Source of the DNA: Arthrobacter sp. B2a2-09
Lineage (GTDB): Bacteria > Actinomycetota > Actinomycetes > Actinomycetales > Micrococcaceae
Direction of reading: 5' to 3'
NCBI RefSeq assembly: GCF_027587375.1
Contig: NZ_JAMXIC010000002.1
Span: 186,001-250,000, forward strand
DNA length: 64,000 nt
In this document: positions 1 through 7,798 of the stretch, in pieces
How the letters are laid out: each line of letters begins with the position of its first letter
Numbering within the stretch: the first letter of the stretch is position 1
Made by a program: the position numbers and the translations under genes
Notes under the pieces: model-generated
What the model saw: the letters and a program-made list of their open reading frames with translations, nothing else
Database searches by the model: none
Told to the model about the DNA's origin: nothing

Positions 1-323
1 GAGTGGATCAGCGCGACGGCACCGCAGTCCCCAAGCTGGAAGTTGATCTCCGGCGGCGCCAATCGAGTGTTGAGGGGTACGAAGATGGCCCCGAGCTGCC
101 CGCAGGCAAAAAGTGTTTCCAGGAAAGCGGGGTGGTTTTCACCGAGGTAGGCCACCCTGTCGCCCTTGGCAACGCCCCCGGCTTTGAGGGCGTTCGCGAG
201 CCGGTCCGATCGTTCCGCAAATTCCTCATAGCTGAGTTCGCGGTCTCCGGAGATCAGCGCAATCTTGCTTCCGGACTTCGAGCGGCGACGCTGCAGCCAC
301 GAACCGATGCCAAAATTCTCCAT
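1..323 (-). CDS. AMP-dependent acyl-CoA synthetase/ligase, N-terminal part (cut by window edge)
   Basis: Only the first ~107 residues are in the window. They begin MENFGIGSWLQRR and run through GDRELSYEEFAERSDRLANAL and GDRVAYLGENHPAFLETLFACGQLGAIFVPLN. This is the N-terminal signature of ANL-superfamily acyl-CoA ligases, which activate a carboxylic acid to acyl-AMP and then acyl-CoA. The AMP-binding P-loop and the catalytic lysine lie outside the window. The gene is the last visible member of a minus-strand run with an MHS permease, MaoC hydratase, acyl-CoA dehydrogenase, amidohydrolase and SDR, so it probably activates the substrate of that pathway. The substrate cannot be told from the sequence. 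Confidence 0.85.
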   Translation of the reverse strand, partial: MENFGIGSWLQRRRSKSGSKIALISGDRELSYEEFAERSDRLANALKAGGVAKGDRVAYLGENHPAFLETLFACGQLGAIFVPLNTRLAPPEINFQLGDCGAVALIH

Positions 324-363
324 GACGGTCCTTTCTTATTCCCAAGCTAGACCCTTCCCGGCC

Positions 364-1713
364 TCAAGGCCGGACGGTCTGCAAGTCGTTGTTCTTCGGT
401 TCCCGGGTCAACAGGATGAAGATGATGGAGACGACCGACATCGCGGCCAGGTAGAAGACCACCGAGCCAGTATTCTGGCCCGAGTCCTTGAAGATCTGGG
501 CAACGATCCCCGGCGTGAAACCCGCACCGAGGAGCGTCGCGAGCTGGTAACCGAGCGATGCGCCGGTGTAGCGGGAGGTGGTGCCGAACTGCTCGGACAC
601 GAATGCGGCCAATGGCCCGAAGAGAGTCGAGTGGATCATCAGGCCCACCGTGAAGGCAACGAAGACGAGGAATATGTTGTTCGAGGACAAGAGCTGGAAC
701 ATCGGGACCAGGTAGGCGATGAAAAGCACGAGTCCGCCGATCATCACTGGCCGCCGTCCGAGCTTGTCCGAGAGCCTGCCGCCAAGGACCACGAAGGCGA
801 TGGAAATGAAGGAAGCAGCGGCGAAGGCGTACAACACGCCCTGGCGGTCGGCGCCCTTGGAGACGGCGAAGGTGACCGCGAACGTTGCCAGCACTACCTG
901 GAGGGCAAAACCGGCGGCCCCGGCGAGCATCGTGAAGATCAGGGCCTTGGGCCGGCGCAGCACCTGGAGGAGCGGGATGACGGGCTTCGTGCCGGCGCCG
1001 GTGGCCGCGCTCCGGGCCACTCGTTCCTGTTCTATCGCGGCTTTGAAGATGGGACTCTCGGATACCTTCAGACGGACGAACATGCCCACTGCAAGCAAGA
1101 CAAACGAGAGGAGGAAGGGAACGCGCCAGCCCCACGCAAGGAACTGGGAGTTTGGCAGAGCCGAGAAGGCGCCCATGATGAGAGTGCCCAGCACGGCGCC
1201 CGACGGCGCTCCGGCATTGACGAACGAGGCCGCGAAGCCGCGCTTCCCCGATTCGGAATGCTCCAGCGCCATCAAGGCGGCTCCGCCCCATTCGCCGCCC
1301 ACGGCGATGCCCTGGAAGACCCGGAGGACAACAAGCATCACGGCGCCCCACGGACCGGCCACTGAGGCGCCCGGGACCAGGCCGATCAGCGCGGAAGCCA
1401 AGCCCATGACCAACATGGAGACGATGAGCATTCCCTTTCGTCCCAGCTTGTCGCCGAAGTGCCCGAAGATGACGCCACCCAACGGGCGCGCTATGTATCC
1501 TGCGGCGAAAGTTCCGTAGGCGGCCACCACTCCCACCCAGTCGTCCATTCCGGAGAAGAAGACTTTGGGGAAGACCACGGCGGCGGCTGTGGCATAGAGC
1601 AGGAAGTCGTAGTATTCGATGGTGCTGCCCAGATAGCTGGAAGCAATGACCGTGCGTGCTTCCTTGCGTTTGGTAGCCACGTCCATGGATTGAAGCTGCG
1701 ATATTTGGGACAT
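364..1713 (-). CDS. MFS transporter, metabolite:H+ symporter (MHS) family
   Basis: A 449-residue protein with about 12 hydrophobic segments. The opening (ASSYLGSTIEYYDFLLYATAAAVVFPKVFF) and the loop FGHFGDKLGRKGML between TM2 and TM3 are typical of the MHS subfamily (proline/betaine, shikimate and aromatic-acid proton symporters). VFQGIAVGGEWGGAALMALEH matches the conserved TM4-5 region. An AAGGAA-type ribosome site precedes the ATG. Its place inside a CoA-dependent catabolic operon suggests it imports the carboxylic acid that the adjacent ligase activates. Substrate is inferred, not seen. Confidence 0.9.
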   Translation of the reverse strand: MSQISQLQSMDVATKRKEARTVIASSYLGSTIEYYDFLLYATAAAVVFPKVFFSGMDDWVGVVAAYGTFAAGYIARPLGGVIFGHFGDKLGRKGMLIVSMLVMGLASALIGLVPGASVAGPWGAVMLVVLRVFQGIAVGGEWGGAALMALEHSESGKRGFAASFVNAGAPSGAVLGTLIMGAFSALPNSQFLAWGWRVPFLLSFVLLAVGMFVRLKVSESPIFKAAIEQERVARSAATGAGTKPVIPLLQVLRRPKALIFTMLAGAAGFALQVVLATFAVTFAVSKGADRQGVLYAFAAASFISIAFVVLGGRLSDKLGRRPVMIGGLVLFIAYLVPMFQLLSSNNIFLVFVAFTVGLMIHSTLFGPLAAFVSEQFGTTSRYTGASLGYQLATLLGAGFTPGIVAQIFKDSGQNTGSVVFYLAAMSVVSIIFILLTREPKNNDLQTVRP

Positions 1714-1774
1714 CGTTGTTCCTTAAAGCAGAGGGTGGGGAATGCCTGCAGAAGCGGTCTATTTCTAGAAGCGG

Positions 1775-2230
1775 TTACTTGTAGAAACGGGCGAGGAATT
1801 CGGCCACCACTGCGGGGCGTTCCTGGCCTTCGATTTCGATGATGTTGGAGACCTTGATCTGGGCGCCGCCCTTGACCTCGGTGACTTCGGCGATGGTGGC
1901 TTGCATGCGGATACGCGCGCCCACCTTGACCGGGGAGGTGAAACGGACCTTGTCCAGGCCGTAGTTCACTTTGGTGGTGACGCCTTCGACGTCGAACAGC
2001 TCGCCCCAGAACGGGATGATGAGCGAGAGCGTGAGGAAGCCGTGGGCGATCGGGGCGCCGAACGGGCCGTCCTTGGCGCGTTCCGGATCGACGTGGATCC
2101 ACTGATCGTCTCCTGTGGCGTCAGCGAACTTGTTGATCTGTTCCTGGGTGATTTCGCGGTATTCGGTGACGCCGAGATCGGTTCCGGCGAGGGTGAGAAG
2201 TTTGTCGAAGTCGACGACGAGATTGGGCAT
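1775..2230 (-). CDS. MaoC-family (R)-specific enoyl-CoA hydratase/dehydratase
   Basis: 151 residues, the length of single hot-dog MaoC proteins. The hydratase-2 motif is visible as DDQWIHVDPERAKDGPFGAPIAHGFLTLSL (residues ~40-70), with the expected Asp and His catalytic positions. The family hydrates trans-2-enoyl-CoA to 3-hydroxyacyl-CoA. It lies between the permease and the acyl-CoA dehydrogenase on the same strand. It would act on the enoyl-CoA made by that dehydrogenase and pass the hydroxyacyl-CoA to the SDR upstream in the operon. Confidence 0.9.
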   Translation of the reverse strand: MPNLVVDFDKLLTLAGTDLGVTEYREITQEQINKFADATGDDQWIHVDPERAKDGPFGAPIAHGFLTLSLIIPFWGELFDVEGVTTKVNYGLDKVRFTSPVKVGARIRMQATIAEVTEVKGGAQIKVSNIIEIEGQERPAVVAEFLARFYK

Positions 2231-2253
2231 TGTTGTCTCCTGTGGTGGGGTGG

Positions 2254-3492
2254 TTAGCGGGTAAAGGCGCTTTCGCCTGTGAGTGCGCGCCCTACGATCA
2301 GGGCGTTGATTTCGTGTGTTCCTTCGTAGGAGTAGACGGCTTCGGCGTCGGCGTGGAACCGGGCAACATCACTCTCCAGTGTGATGCCGTTGCCGCCTGC
2401 CAGCTCGCGCGCCAGGGCGACTGTTTCCCGCATTGCCAGGCAGCTCTGCATCTTGGCCAGGGCGGAGTCCTGGTCGCGGTAGACGCCGCGGGCCTGCTGT
2501 TCGGTCAGCCGGACCACGAGGGACAAGCTTGCCGTGAGGTTGCCCAGCATCCGGGCCAGCTTCTCCTGCACCAGCTGGAATGAACCCAGCGGGCGGCCGA
2601 ACTGGTGGCGCTCGCGGACGTAGCGGAGTGCTGCTTCGAAGGCGCCGGCCTGGATGCCGGTGGCGATCCAGGCGACGTCCGAGCGCATGGCCCGAAGCAT
2701 CGCCGCTACGTCCTTGAAGGAATTCACGTTGTGCAGGCGCATGGATTCCGGGACCCGGACGCCGTCGAGCGTGATGTGGGCGTTCTGCATCATCCGCAAG
2801 GAGGTTTTCCGGTGGATCTTCTCCAGCGTCACCCCAGCGGCTTCGCGGTCCACGAGGAACGCCTTGACCTGTCCGTCAACGACGTCCCGTGCGAACACGG
2901 CGAGGACATCCGCCGTCGAAGCGCCCCCGATCCAGCGCTTGGCACCATCGAGCACCCAGGCATCGCCGTCGCCGTCCTTTTCGCGGCGGGCGGTGGTGGA
3001 GAGCCCGCCGGCGATGTCCGAGCCGGATTCCGGTTCGGTCAGGGAGAAGACGCCCTTGAGCGAGAAATCGATCACGCGCGGCATCCACTCGGCTTGTTGT
3101 TCCGCCGAGGCGCCCACCCGGATGGCGGTGCGGAAGAGTCCGGCCTGGGCCGTGTACCACGTGGCCAGCGAAGCGTCCGTGCGGGCGAGTTCGAAGATCC
3201 TGAAGCCCTGGTAGATGCCGCGGGCCGGGCTGCTGTTTGTGCCCGAAGTGCCGGTGAGTTCGGCCGGCTCCATGAGGTCCAGCTCGATGAGCGGCTGGGC
3301 CAGTTGGGCCGGGAACTCGCCGCGCTCCCAGTAGTCGGCCAACAGCGGCTTCGCTTCACGGTCCAGGAAGTCCCGCAGCCGGCCCAGGACCCGGCGCTCG
3401 TCCTCGGTGAGGAGGGACTCGGCGTCGTAATAGTCGCAGACGTTGTAGAGGCGCTCCGCTACCGCGGTCTCCACACGGGTCTCCAGACCCAT
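2254..3492 (-). CDS. Acyl-CoA dehydrogenase family protein
   Basis: 412 residues if started at MGLETRVETAV. The open frame runs further upstream, but only into the next gene. This start sits 2 bases from the end of the amidohydrolase gene, so the two are likely translationally coupled. Family marks are FSLTEPESGSDIAGG (flavin/substrate loop), WVLDGAKRWIGGAS, RHQFGRPLGSFQLVQEKLA and the C-terminal AVYSYEGTHEINALIVGRAL. EGTHEIN carries the glutamate position used as catalytic base in several ACAD subfamilies. It is an FAD enzyme oxidising an acyl-CoA to the 2-enoyl-CoA for the neighbouring MaoC hydratase. Glutaryl-CoA-type or short-chain substrates are both possible. Confidence 0.9.
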   Translation of the reverse strand: MGLETRVETAVAERLYNVCDYYDAESLLTEDERRVLGRLRDFLDREAKPLLADYWERGEFPAQLAQPLIELDLMEPAELTGTSGTNSSPARGIYQGFRIFELARTDASLATWYTAQAGLFRTAIRVGASAEQQAEWMPRVIDFSLKGVFSLTEPESGSDIAGGLSTTARREKDGDGDAWVLDGAKRWIGGASTADVLAVFARDVVDGQVKAFLVDREAAGVTLEKIHRKTSLRMMQNAHITLDGVRVPESMRLHNVNSFKDVAAMLRAMRSDVAWIATGIQAGAFEAALRYVRERHQFGRPLGSFQLVQEKLARMLGNLTASLSLVVRLTEQQARGVYRDQDSALAKMQSCLAMRETVALARELAGGNGITLESDVARFHADAEAVYSYEGTHEINALIVGRALTGESAFTR

Positions 3493-3493
3493 C

Positions 3494-4390
3494 TCAGCCG
3501 CCCAGCCCGAGCAAGCGCACGGCGTTGTGCTTGAGGATCTTGGGGCGGACCTCGTCCTTGAGCGGCAAGTCCGCGAAAGCGGCCAGCCATTTCTGCGGCG
3601 TGATGAGCGGGAAGTCCGTGCCGAACAGGACCTTGTCCTGCAGCACCGAGTTGGACATGCGCACCAATGACTCCGGGAAGTACTTGGGGGACCAGCCCGA
3701 GAGATCGATGAACACGTTGGATTTGTGCGTGGCGATCGAATTCGCTTCATCCTGCCAAGGCACCGAGGGGTGGGCCATGATGATCTGCAGCTCGGGGAAG
3801 TCGGCGGCCACGGCGTCGAGCAGGAGCGGGTTGGAGTAGGCCAGTTTGATGCCGTAGCCTCCGGGGAGTCCTGCTCCCATGCCGTTCTGCCCGGTGTGGA
3901 AGATCGCCGGGAGGCCTAGTTCCTGGAGTGCCTCCCACAGGGGATAGAACTGCTCGTTGGAGGGGTCGAATCCCTGCAGGCTGGGGTGGAACTTGAAGCC
4001 GCGGGCGCCCAGGTCGATCGCCTGGTGCTTGGCGCCCTGGATGGCCTCGGCGCCGGTGCGGGGATCCACGCTGCCGAACGGGATCAGCACGTCGTTGTTC
4101 CTGGCGGCTCCCGCGATCAATTCCGGGATGCTGTTGGGCTCGTGCTTGAGCTGCGTGCGGGCGTCCACGGTGAACACGACGGCGGCCATGTTCAGTTCGC
4201 GGTACACCTCGGCGATCCGGTCAAGCGAGGGCGCGCGGTCCTCGGCCTTGAAGTACTTGGCGGAAGCTTCCGTCAGTGCCGGTGGAAGGGATTCGTGGCC
4301 GTGGCCGTCCACTTCGAGATGGACGTGCATGTCGATCGCGTCGAGCTTTGAGGCGTCGATGCCGAGCTCGTAGCGCTGGGGTGCGGTCAT
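3494..4390 (-). CDS. Amidohydrolase-2 family metal-dependent hydrolase/decarboxylase
   Basis: 298 residues from MTAPQRYELGIDASK. The amidohydrolase metal site is readable: DMHVHLEV (HxH), GFKFHPS, IFHTGQNG, IMAHPSVPW and the late GTDFPLITP aspartate. This arrangement is shared with the ACMSD/resorcylate-decarboxylase branch, which decarboxylates or hydrolyses aromatic or cyclic acids. The stop is 2 bases before the acyl-CoA dehydrogenase start and the start is 1 base from the SDR stop, so this is a tight operon. Whether it decarboxylates or opens a ring is not decidable from sequence. Confidence 0.85.
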   Translation of the reverse strand: MTAPQRYELGIDASKLDAIDMHVHLEVDGHGHESLPPALTEASAKYFKAEDRAPSLDRIAEVYRELNMAAVVFTVDARTQLKHEPNSIPELIAGAARNNDVLIPFGSVDPRTGAEAIQGAKHQAIDLGARGFKFHPSLQGFDPSNEQFYPLWEALQELGLPAIFHTGQNGMGAGLPGGYGIKLAYSNPLLLDAVAADFPELQIIMAHPSVPWQDEANSIATHKSNVFIDLSGWSPKYFPESLVRMSNSVLQDKVLFGTDFPLITPQKWLAAFADLPLKDEVRPKILKHNAVRLLGLGG

Positions 4391-4391
4391 A

Positions 4392-5336
4392 TCAGCGGAC
4401 CTGTGCAGCGGCTGCGGCTTCGGGCTGCAGTTCCGCCGGGAGCGGCAGGAATTCCTCGCCGACGCCCTGAAGCTTGTCTCCGAACAACGGGCCGAAGTTT
4501 TCCACGAGGTCCTGGTAACCCCAGCCGCCCTCGCGGTACTCGGTGGCGGCTGCTTCGGGGTGGGTCCATAGCTGGAGGCGGTCTCCGCCGGCGCCGATCG
4601 CCTGGCCGGTGATCCCGGCCGCCTCGTCGGAGGCAAGGAAGGCAATGAGCCCGGAGACGTCGTCGGCCGTTCCAAAGCCAAGCTCGTGGCGGAAGAAGTG
4701 CGGCATGGCCTCGCCGCGCTCGTCCGCTTCCACCGCTTTCCGGAAGTACGGGATGGTCTTGGTCATCGCCGTCGCGGCCACGGGGATGACGGCGTTGGCA
4801 GTAACCCCGGCCTTCTTCATTTCCAGCGCCCAGGTCCGGACCATGCCCACGATTCCTGCCTTCGCGGCGGCGTAGTTGGACTGGCCGAAGTTGCCGCGCT
4901 GCCCGGTCGGGGAGCCGATGGCGATGATGCGGCCGGCGATCCCGTTCTCCTTGAAGTAGCCGAACGCCTCGCGGGCGCACGTGAAGGTGCCGCGGAGGTG
5001 GACGTTGATGACCAGGTCGAAGTCCTCGTCCGTCATCTTCAACAGGCTCTTGTCCCGCAGGATGCCGGCATTGGTGACGAGGATATCTAAGCGGCCGAAC
5101 TCCGTGACGGCCGTTTCCACCAGCTGCTTCGCTGCTTCTGTGCTGCCAACGGGAGCGACGACGGCGACTGCCCGGCCGCCGTCGGCCTCGATGGTCCGGA
5201 CTGCTTCGCCGGCTATCTCGGCGTCGACGTCGTTGATGACCACCGCCGCGCCTTGGCGGGCGAGTTCCCGGGCGTAAGCCAGCCCCAGGCCGCGTCCGCT
5301 TCCGGTGACAATCGCTACTTTTCCTGACAGGCTCAT
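4392..5336 (-). CDS. Short-chain dehydrogenase/reductase (SDR)
   Basis: 314 residues from MSLSGKVAIVTGSGRGLGLAYA. A clean AAGGAG sits just upstream of this ATG and supports it over a longer frame (MDARGSSKGAA...). The Rossmann glycine motif TGSGRGLG is at residues ~10-17, NAG at about 88-90, and the active-site set IAIGSPTGQRGNFGQSNYAAAKAG (Ser, Tyr, Lys) near 145-168. The C-terminal extension past residue ~250 resembles 3-hydroxyacyl-CoA dehydrogenase SDRs of the multifunctional-enzyme type. It is the promoter-proximal gene of the minus operon and probably oxidises the 3-hydroxyacyl-CoA from the MaoC hydratase. Confidence 0.9.
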   Translation of the reverse strand: MSLSGKVAIVTGSGRGLGLAYARELARQGAAVVINDVDAEIAGEAVRTIEADGGRAVAVVAPVGSTEAAKQLVETAVTEFGRLDILVTNAGILRDKSLLKMTDEDFDLVINVHLRGTFTCAREAFGYFKENGIAGRIIAIGSPTGQRGNFGQSNYAAAKAGIVGMVRTWALEMKKAGVTANAVIPVAATAMTKTIPYFRKAVEADERGEAMPHFFRHELGFGTADDVSGLIAFLASDEAAGITGQAIGAGGDRLQLWTHPEAAATEYREGGWGYQDLVENFGPLFGDKLQGVGEEFLPLPAELQPEAAAAAQVR

Positions 5337-5414
5337 CGCTGCTCCTTTGCTCGATCCCCGTGCATCCAAGCCTTCAGCGTGGGATGCTGTTCTGTATCCA
5401 TGAGAATACGTATA

Positions 5415-5429
5415 GTTGAAAATGTCAAC
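5415..5429. promoter_or_regulatory. Candidate MarR operator
   Basis: A perfect inverted repeat, GTTGA-AAATG-TCAAC, lies in the divergent gap between the SDR operon and the MarR gene. It is 31 bases before the MarR start. Arm length and 5-base spacer suit a MarR dimer. Position and symmetry are seen; regulator identity is inferred. Confidence 0.55.
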
Positions 5430-5459
5430 GATTGATTTTGAAGATTATTGGAGTTTGTT

Positions 5460-5930
5460 ATGACGATCGAGGCGCAGGACGAGCAACAGGCTGCCACTAA
5501 GGACCGGCTGGTCGCCGCTCCGATCAGCCAAGACGTGGGTTTCCTGCTGGCCAAGCTCCATGCAGGCGGGTCGGTCGTGAACAACCGGGCGCTTGCTGAG
5601 TTCGACCTCAAGGAACGCTCATACTCGGTACTGATCCTGGCCAACAGCGGCCTGGAGCCTACGCAGCGGGAGTTGGCGGACTTCCTGAGCCTTGATCCCA
5701 GCCAGATCGTTTCCTTGGTGGACGAGCTTGAAAAGCGGAAGCTTGTGGCCAGGGCACCAGGCAGGCAGGACCGCCGGGCCAAGACGGTGACGGCAACGTC
5801 GAAGGGGAGCCAATTGCTCGCCCAAGCAGCCATTGCAGCCCGCCACGCAGAATCCGAAGTACTGGCCACGCTGGACGACCGGGAAGCCGCCCAACTCAAG
5901 GCGCTGCTGCGAAAAGCGCTGTGGGGCTAG
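5460..5930 (+). CDS. MarR-family transcriptional regulator
   Basis: 156 residues from ATG (MTIEAQDEQQ), chosen because TTGGAG lies 6 bases upstream. A TTG start four codons earlier overlaps that ribosome site. The winged-helix core is clear: PTQRELADFLSLDPSQIVSLVDELEKRKLVARAPGRQDRRAKTVTATSKG, ending in the wing residues DRR typical of MarR. The gene is divergent from the six-gene catabolic operon and separated from it by a 15-base palindrome. It most likely represses that operon and itself until a pathway intermediate binds. Confidence 0.9.
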   Translation: MTIEAQDEQQAATKDRLVAAPISQDVGFLLAKLHAGGSVVNNRALAEFDLKERSYSVLILANSGLEPTQRELADFLSLDPSQIVSLVDELEKRKLVARAPGRQDRRAKTVTATSKGSQLLAQAAIAARHAESEVLATLDDREAAQLKALLRKALWG

Positions 5931-6080
5931 GCGTTGCGCGGATAGCTTCCAGTTCGGAGCCTCGCAGATCGCAGCCAGTGTTGAAGAATGGACGGCCCGC
6001 TTCCGGGCTTTTCAGGACGCGCAAATTCACCTGGCTGATGAGTAGTCTGAGCTGGTCGCCATTGTCAGTTGCCAGGGACG

Positions 6081-6491
6081 CTAGATAGCCACGAGGGTCC
6101 AGGCGAAGGCTAAAACCGCCAACAGACTTACTCCTGCTACACCCCCGCGGCTTTCCGACCGCGTGGCCGGTCCGGTTTCGGCGTTGCATCCGCAAGCTGC
6201 GGTGCCGTTGAATCGTTGGAGCAGTCTGAGTCGGAAGACGATGAATCCTAGGAACAGTGCGATCACTGCACCGCCTGTGATCATGGGCTGCACGTGAAGT
6301 AGCAGCAGGACGGCAAGGACGGCCTCGGTCACGCAAAGAGCAACGAGTCCGGAGCGAGCCCGAAGCTCGTTCATGTTGAATAGCTCCGCATAGTAGGACG
6401 AGAGACTCCCGCGGGCTCGGAACTTTTGAATGGCGGGGAACAGCAGTGTCGCTGCCAAGTATCCCGTTAGAGCGATCCGCAGGACTGTCAT
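6081..6491 (-). CDS. MauE/DoxX-like small membrane protein
   Basis: 136 residues with four predicted membrane segments (ALTGYLAATLLFPAIQKF; SGLVALCVTEAVLAVLLLLHV; ITGGAVIALFLGFIVFRLRLL; GVAGVSLLAVLAFAWTLVAI). A cysteine pair (AACGCNAETG) sits in the loop before TM4. The layout resembles the MauE branch of the DoxX superfamily, whose namesake is needed for disulfide-rich methylamine dehydrogenase small-subunit maturation. It is 3 bases from an unknown 102-residue gene and near a Tat-exported cysteine-rich peptide. A thiol-oxidation or maturation partner role is therefore plausible but inferred. The family call itself is moderate. Confidence 0.65.
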   Translation of the reverse strand: MTVLRIALTGYLAATLLFPAIQKFRARGSLSSYYAELFNMNELRARSGLVALCVTEAVLAVLLLLHVQPMITGGAVIALFLGFIVFRLRLLQRFNGTAACGCNAETGPATRSESRGGVAGVSLLAVLAFAWTLVAI

Positions 6492-6494
6492 TGA

Positions 6495-6803
6495 CTACCT
6501 GGGCGGAGTTTTCCGAAAAGGCCCGCGCTTGGCAACGACCCTGGCTTCCCAACGTGCGCGGTCCTCGGGGCCATCGTCGATTAATTCAACCCCGAGGACA
6601 ATGAATGTGGTTTTAGGATCCTTGCCGCGAAATTCCTCAAGGGATACCGGGATGAAACTGCCGTCTGGTAGTTCCATGTCAAAGGTATACCCGCCATGAT
6701 GCTCGAGTGCGAACTCCAAACTGATTATTCCCGTGTTGCTCGGATCGGGAGATTCCCCGGATGGATAGTCCCCTACATGCTCAAGAATTAATCTATTTTT
6801 CAT
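6495..6803 (-). CDS. Hypothetical protein (102 residues), no recognised family
   Basis: I do not recognise this protein. It begins MKNRLILEHVGDYPSGESPDP and ends in a basic tail, WEARVVAKRGPFRKTPPR. It has no signal peptide or membrane segment and no cysteines. The middle (YTFDMELPDGSFIPVSLEEFRGKDPKTTFIVLGVEL) looks like a small beta-rich domain. A GGGGAG ribosome site stands 7 bases before the ATG, and the MauE-like gene starts 3 bases after its stop. It therefore looks translated and co-transcribed. Codon use is less GC-biased than in flanking core genes. Confidence 0.7.
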   Translation of the reverse strand: MKNRLILEHVGDYPSGESPDPSNTGIISLEFALEHHGGYTFDMELPDGSFIPVSLEEFRGKDPKTTFIVLGVELIDDGPEDRARWEARVVAKRGPFRKTPPR

Positions 6804-6850
6804 GTCAAACTCCCCTAACTTGGAATAGTTTCAGCGACGTCCTGGAGGAG

Positions 6851-7141
6851 CTAGCAAAGCACACATTGGTTTATCGCGCGATTCGGCCCGCAAGTCCCGA
6901 GGCAAACGGTGCAATACACTTTGTAGTAATACCACCATACGCCGTTTATGCAGCTCATTTGGATGAATTTCTGTGCTGTGCTGACGCAATGCTGGTGAGC
7001 TGGGTCCGCGAATGCGGTCCCGGCTGCTGACGCCAATCCAGCTGCTGAAATCGCACCCACGCCGAGAGCTCCAGCCATCCCCTTTATGAAGGATCTTCTC
7101 GTGCTGGGCCGACGAGGAAGCTTGCTTTCATCACGATCCAT
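6851..7141 (-). CDS. Tat-exported small cysteine-rich peptide
   Basis: 96 residues. The N-terminus holds a twin-arginine signal, RRSFIKGMAGALGVGAISAAGLASA, followed by a likely AFA|DP cleavage site near residue 46. The mature part is only ~50 residues, with seven cysteines and an aromatic cluster (GVWWYYYKVYC). No catalytic motif is recognised. Tat export implies cytoplasmic folding or modification before secretion. Cys-rich Tat precursors next to MauE-like genes recall methylamine dehydrogenase light chain and its helper, but the mature part is much shorter than MauA and lacks a convincing alignment. A cofactor-bearing or disulfide-knotted exported peptide is the best guess. Confidence 0.7.
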   Translation of the reverse strand: MDRDESKLPRRPSTRRSFIKGMAGALGVGAISAAGLASAAGTAFADPAHQHCVSTAQKFIQMSCINGVWWYYYKVYCTVCLGTCGPNRAINQCVLC

Positions 7142-7378
7142 GATGCTCGTCCGTTCTGTCGATGCTGTTGCTAACGCCTTCCGAGGCGGCCGTGTAGCCG
7201 TAGCTGCTCGATTCCGAATGGGAGACTACCGCCGATCACGGCATGGGAACGAGAACGAGCTTTGTGCCGAGTAAGCAGCGTTCGCTGGAGTTCCCTTGGG
7301 GTCCCCGGCCCTGCCAGTGAGTTCCAGCAGGGAGGCGACACAAGATTGGTCGGCGATGCCAGTTGGTCACTCGTCCAA

Positions 7379-7747
7379 TTAGGTGACCTGCGCGCCTGAG
7401 TTGCCCCACGAGTGGAAGCCGCCCCAGGTGGAGTAATACGGAGTGGAGTAGTAGGTTTCCACTGCGTTGTGGCCGACGGCCCAGTTGTATCCGTTGCGAT
7501 AGTTATCGTGGACGGCGGCGGAAACTGTGTTGTTTCCGTTCCAACAAAAGTTGCCGTCCTCTTTCGTTTCAGCCTTGGCCACGCCGTAATAGAGCCAGCT
7601 GCTGCCGCCCCAGAACGTGCCCGGGTTGCACATGTATGGCCGGGCCTGCCATGTGTTGGCTCCATAGGCACTTGCCGGTGGAGCTGATAGGAACCAGGAG
7701 CACACGACTGTAAGAACGATAATTGTAGATCGCTTAATGTTTTTCAT
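7379..7747 (-). CDS. Small secreted aromatic/asparagine-rich protein, unknown function
   Basis: 122 residues with a classic Sec signal peptide (KNIKRSTIIVLTVVCSWFLSAPPASAYG, probable cleavage after ASA, residue ~27). The mature ~95 residues are unusually rich in Trp, Tyr, Asn and Gly (NTWQARPY, GGSSWLYYGV, YYSTPYYSTWGGFHSWGN) with two cysteines that could pair. A GGGGGAAG ribosome site precedes the ATG. The composition is like small secreted bacteriocin-type or cell-surface proteins. It does not show the motif order I would need to call it lactococcin 972. Function unknown. Confidence 0.7.
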   Translation of the reverse strand: MKNIKRSTIIVLTVVCSWFLSAPPASAYGANTWQARPYMCNPGTFWGGSSWLYYGVAKAETKEDGNFCWNGNNTVSAAVHDNYRNGYNWAVGHNAVETYYSTPYYSTWGGFHSWGNSGAQVT

Positions 7748-7798
7748 ACTTCCCCCAAATTTCTGACTGCAATTTTGAGTTAAATGTCGGTTGCTCGT

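Noticed and set aside
2254..3750. Longer acyl-CoA dehydrogenase start at 3750
   Set aside because: The extension overlaps the amidohydrolase C-terminus and is low-complexity; MGLETRV at 3492 is coupled to the upstream stop.
7379..7747. Lactococcin 972-type bacteriocin
   Set aside because: Size, signal peptide and Trp/Tyr content fit, but the family's ordered motif and its usual dedicated ABC immunity genes are not present.
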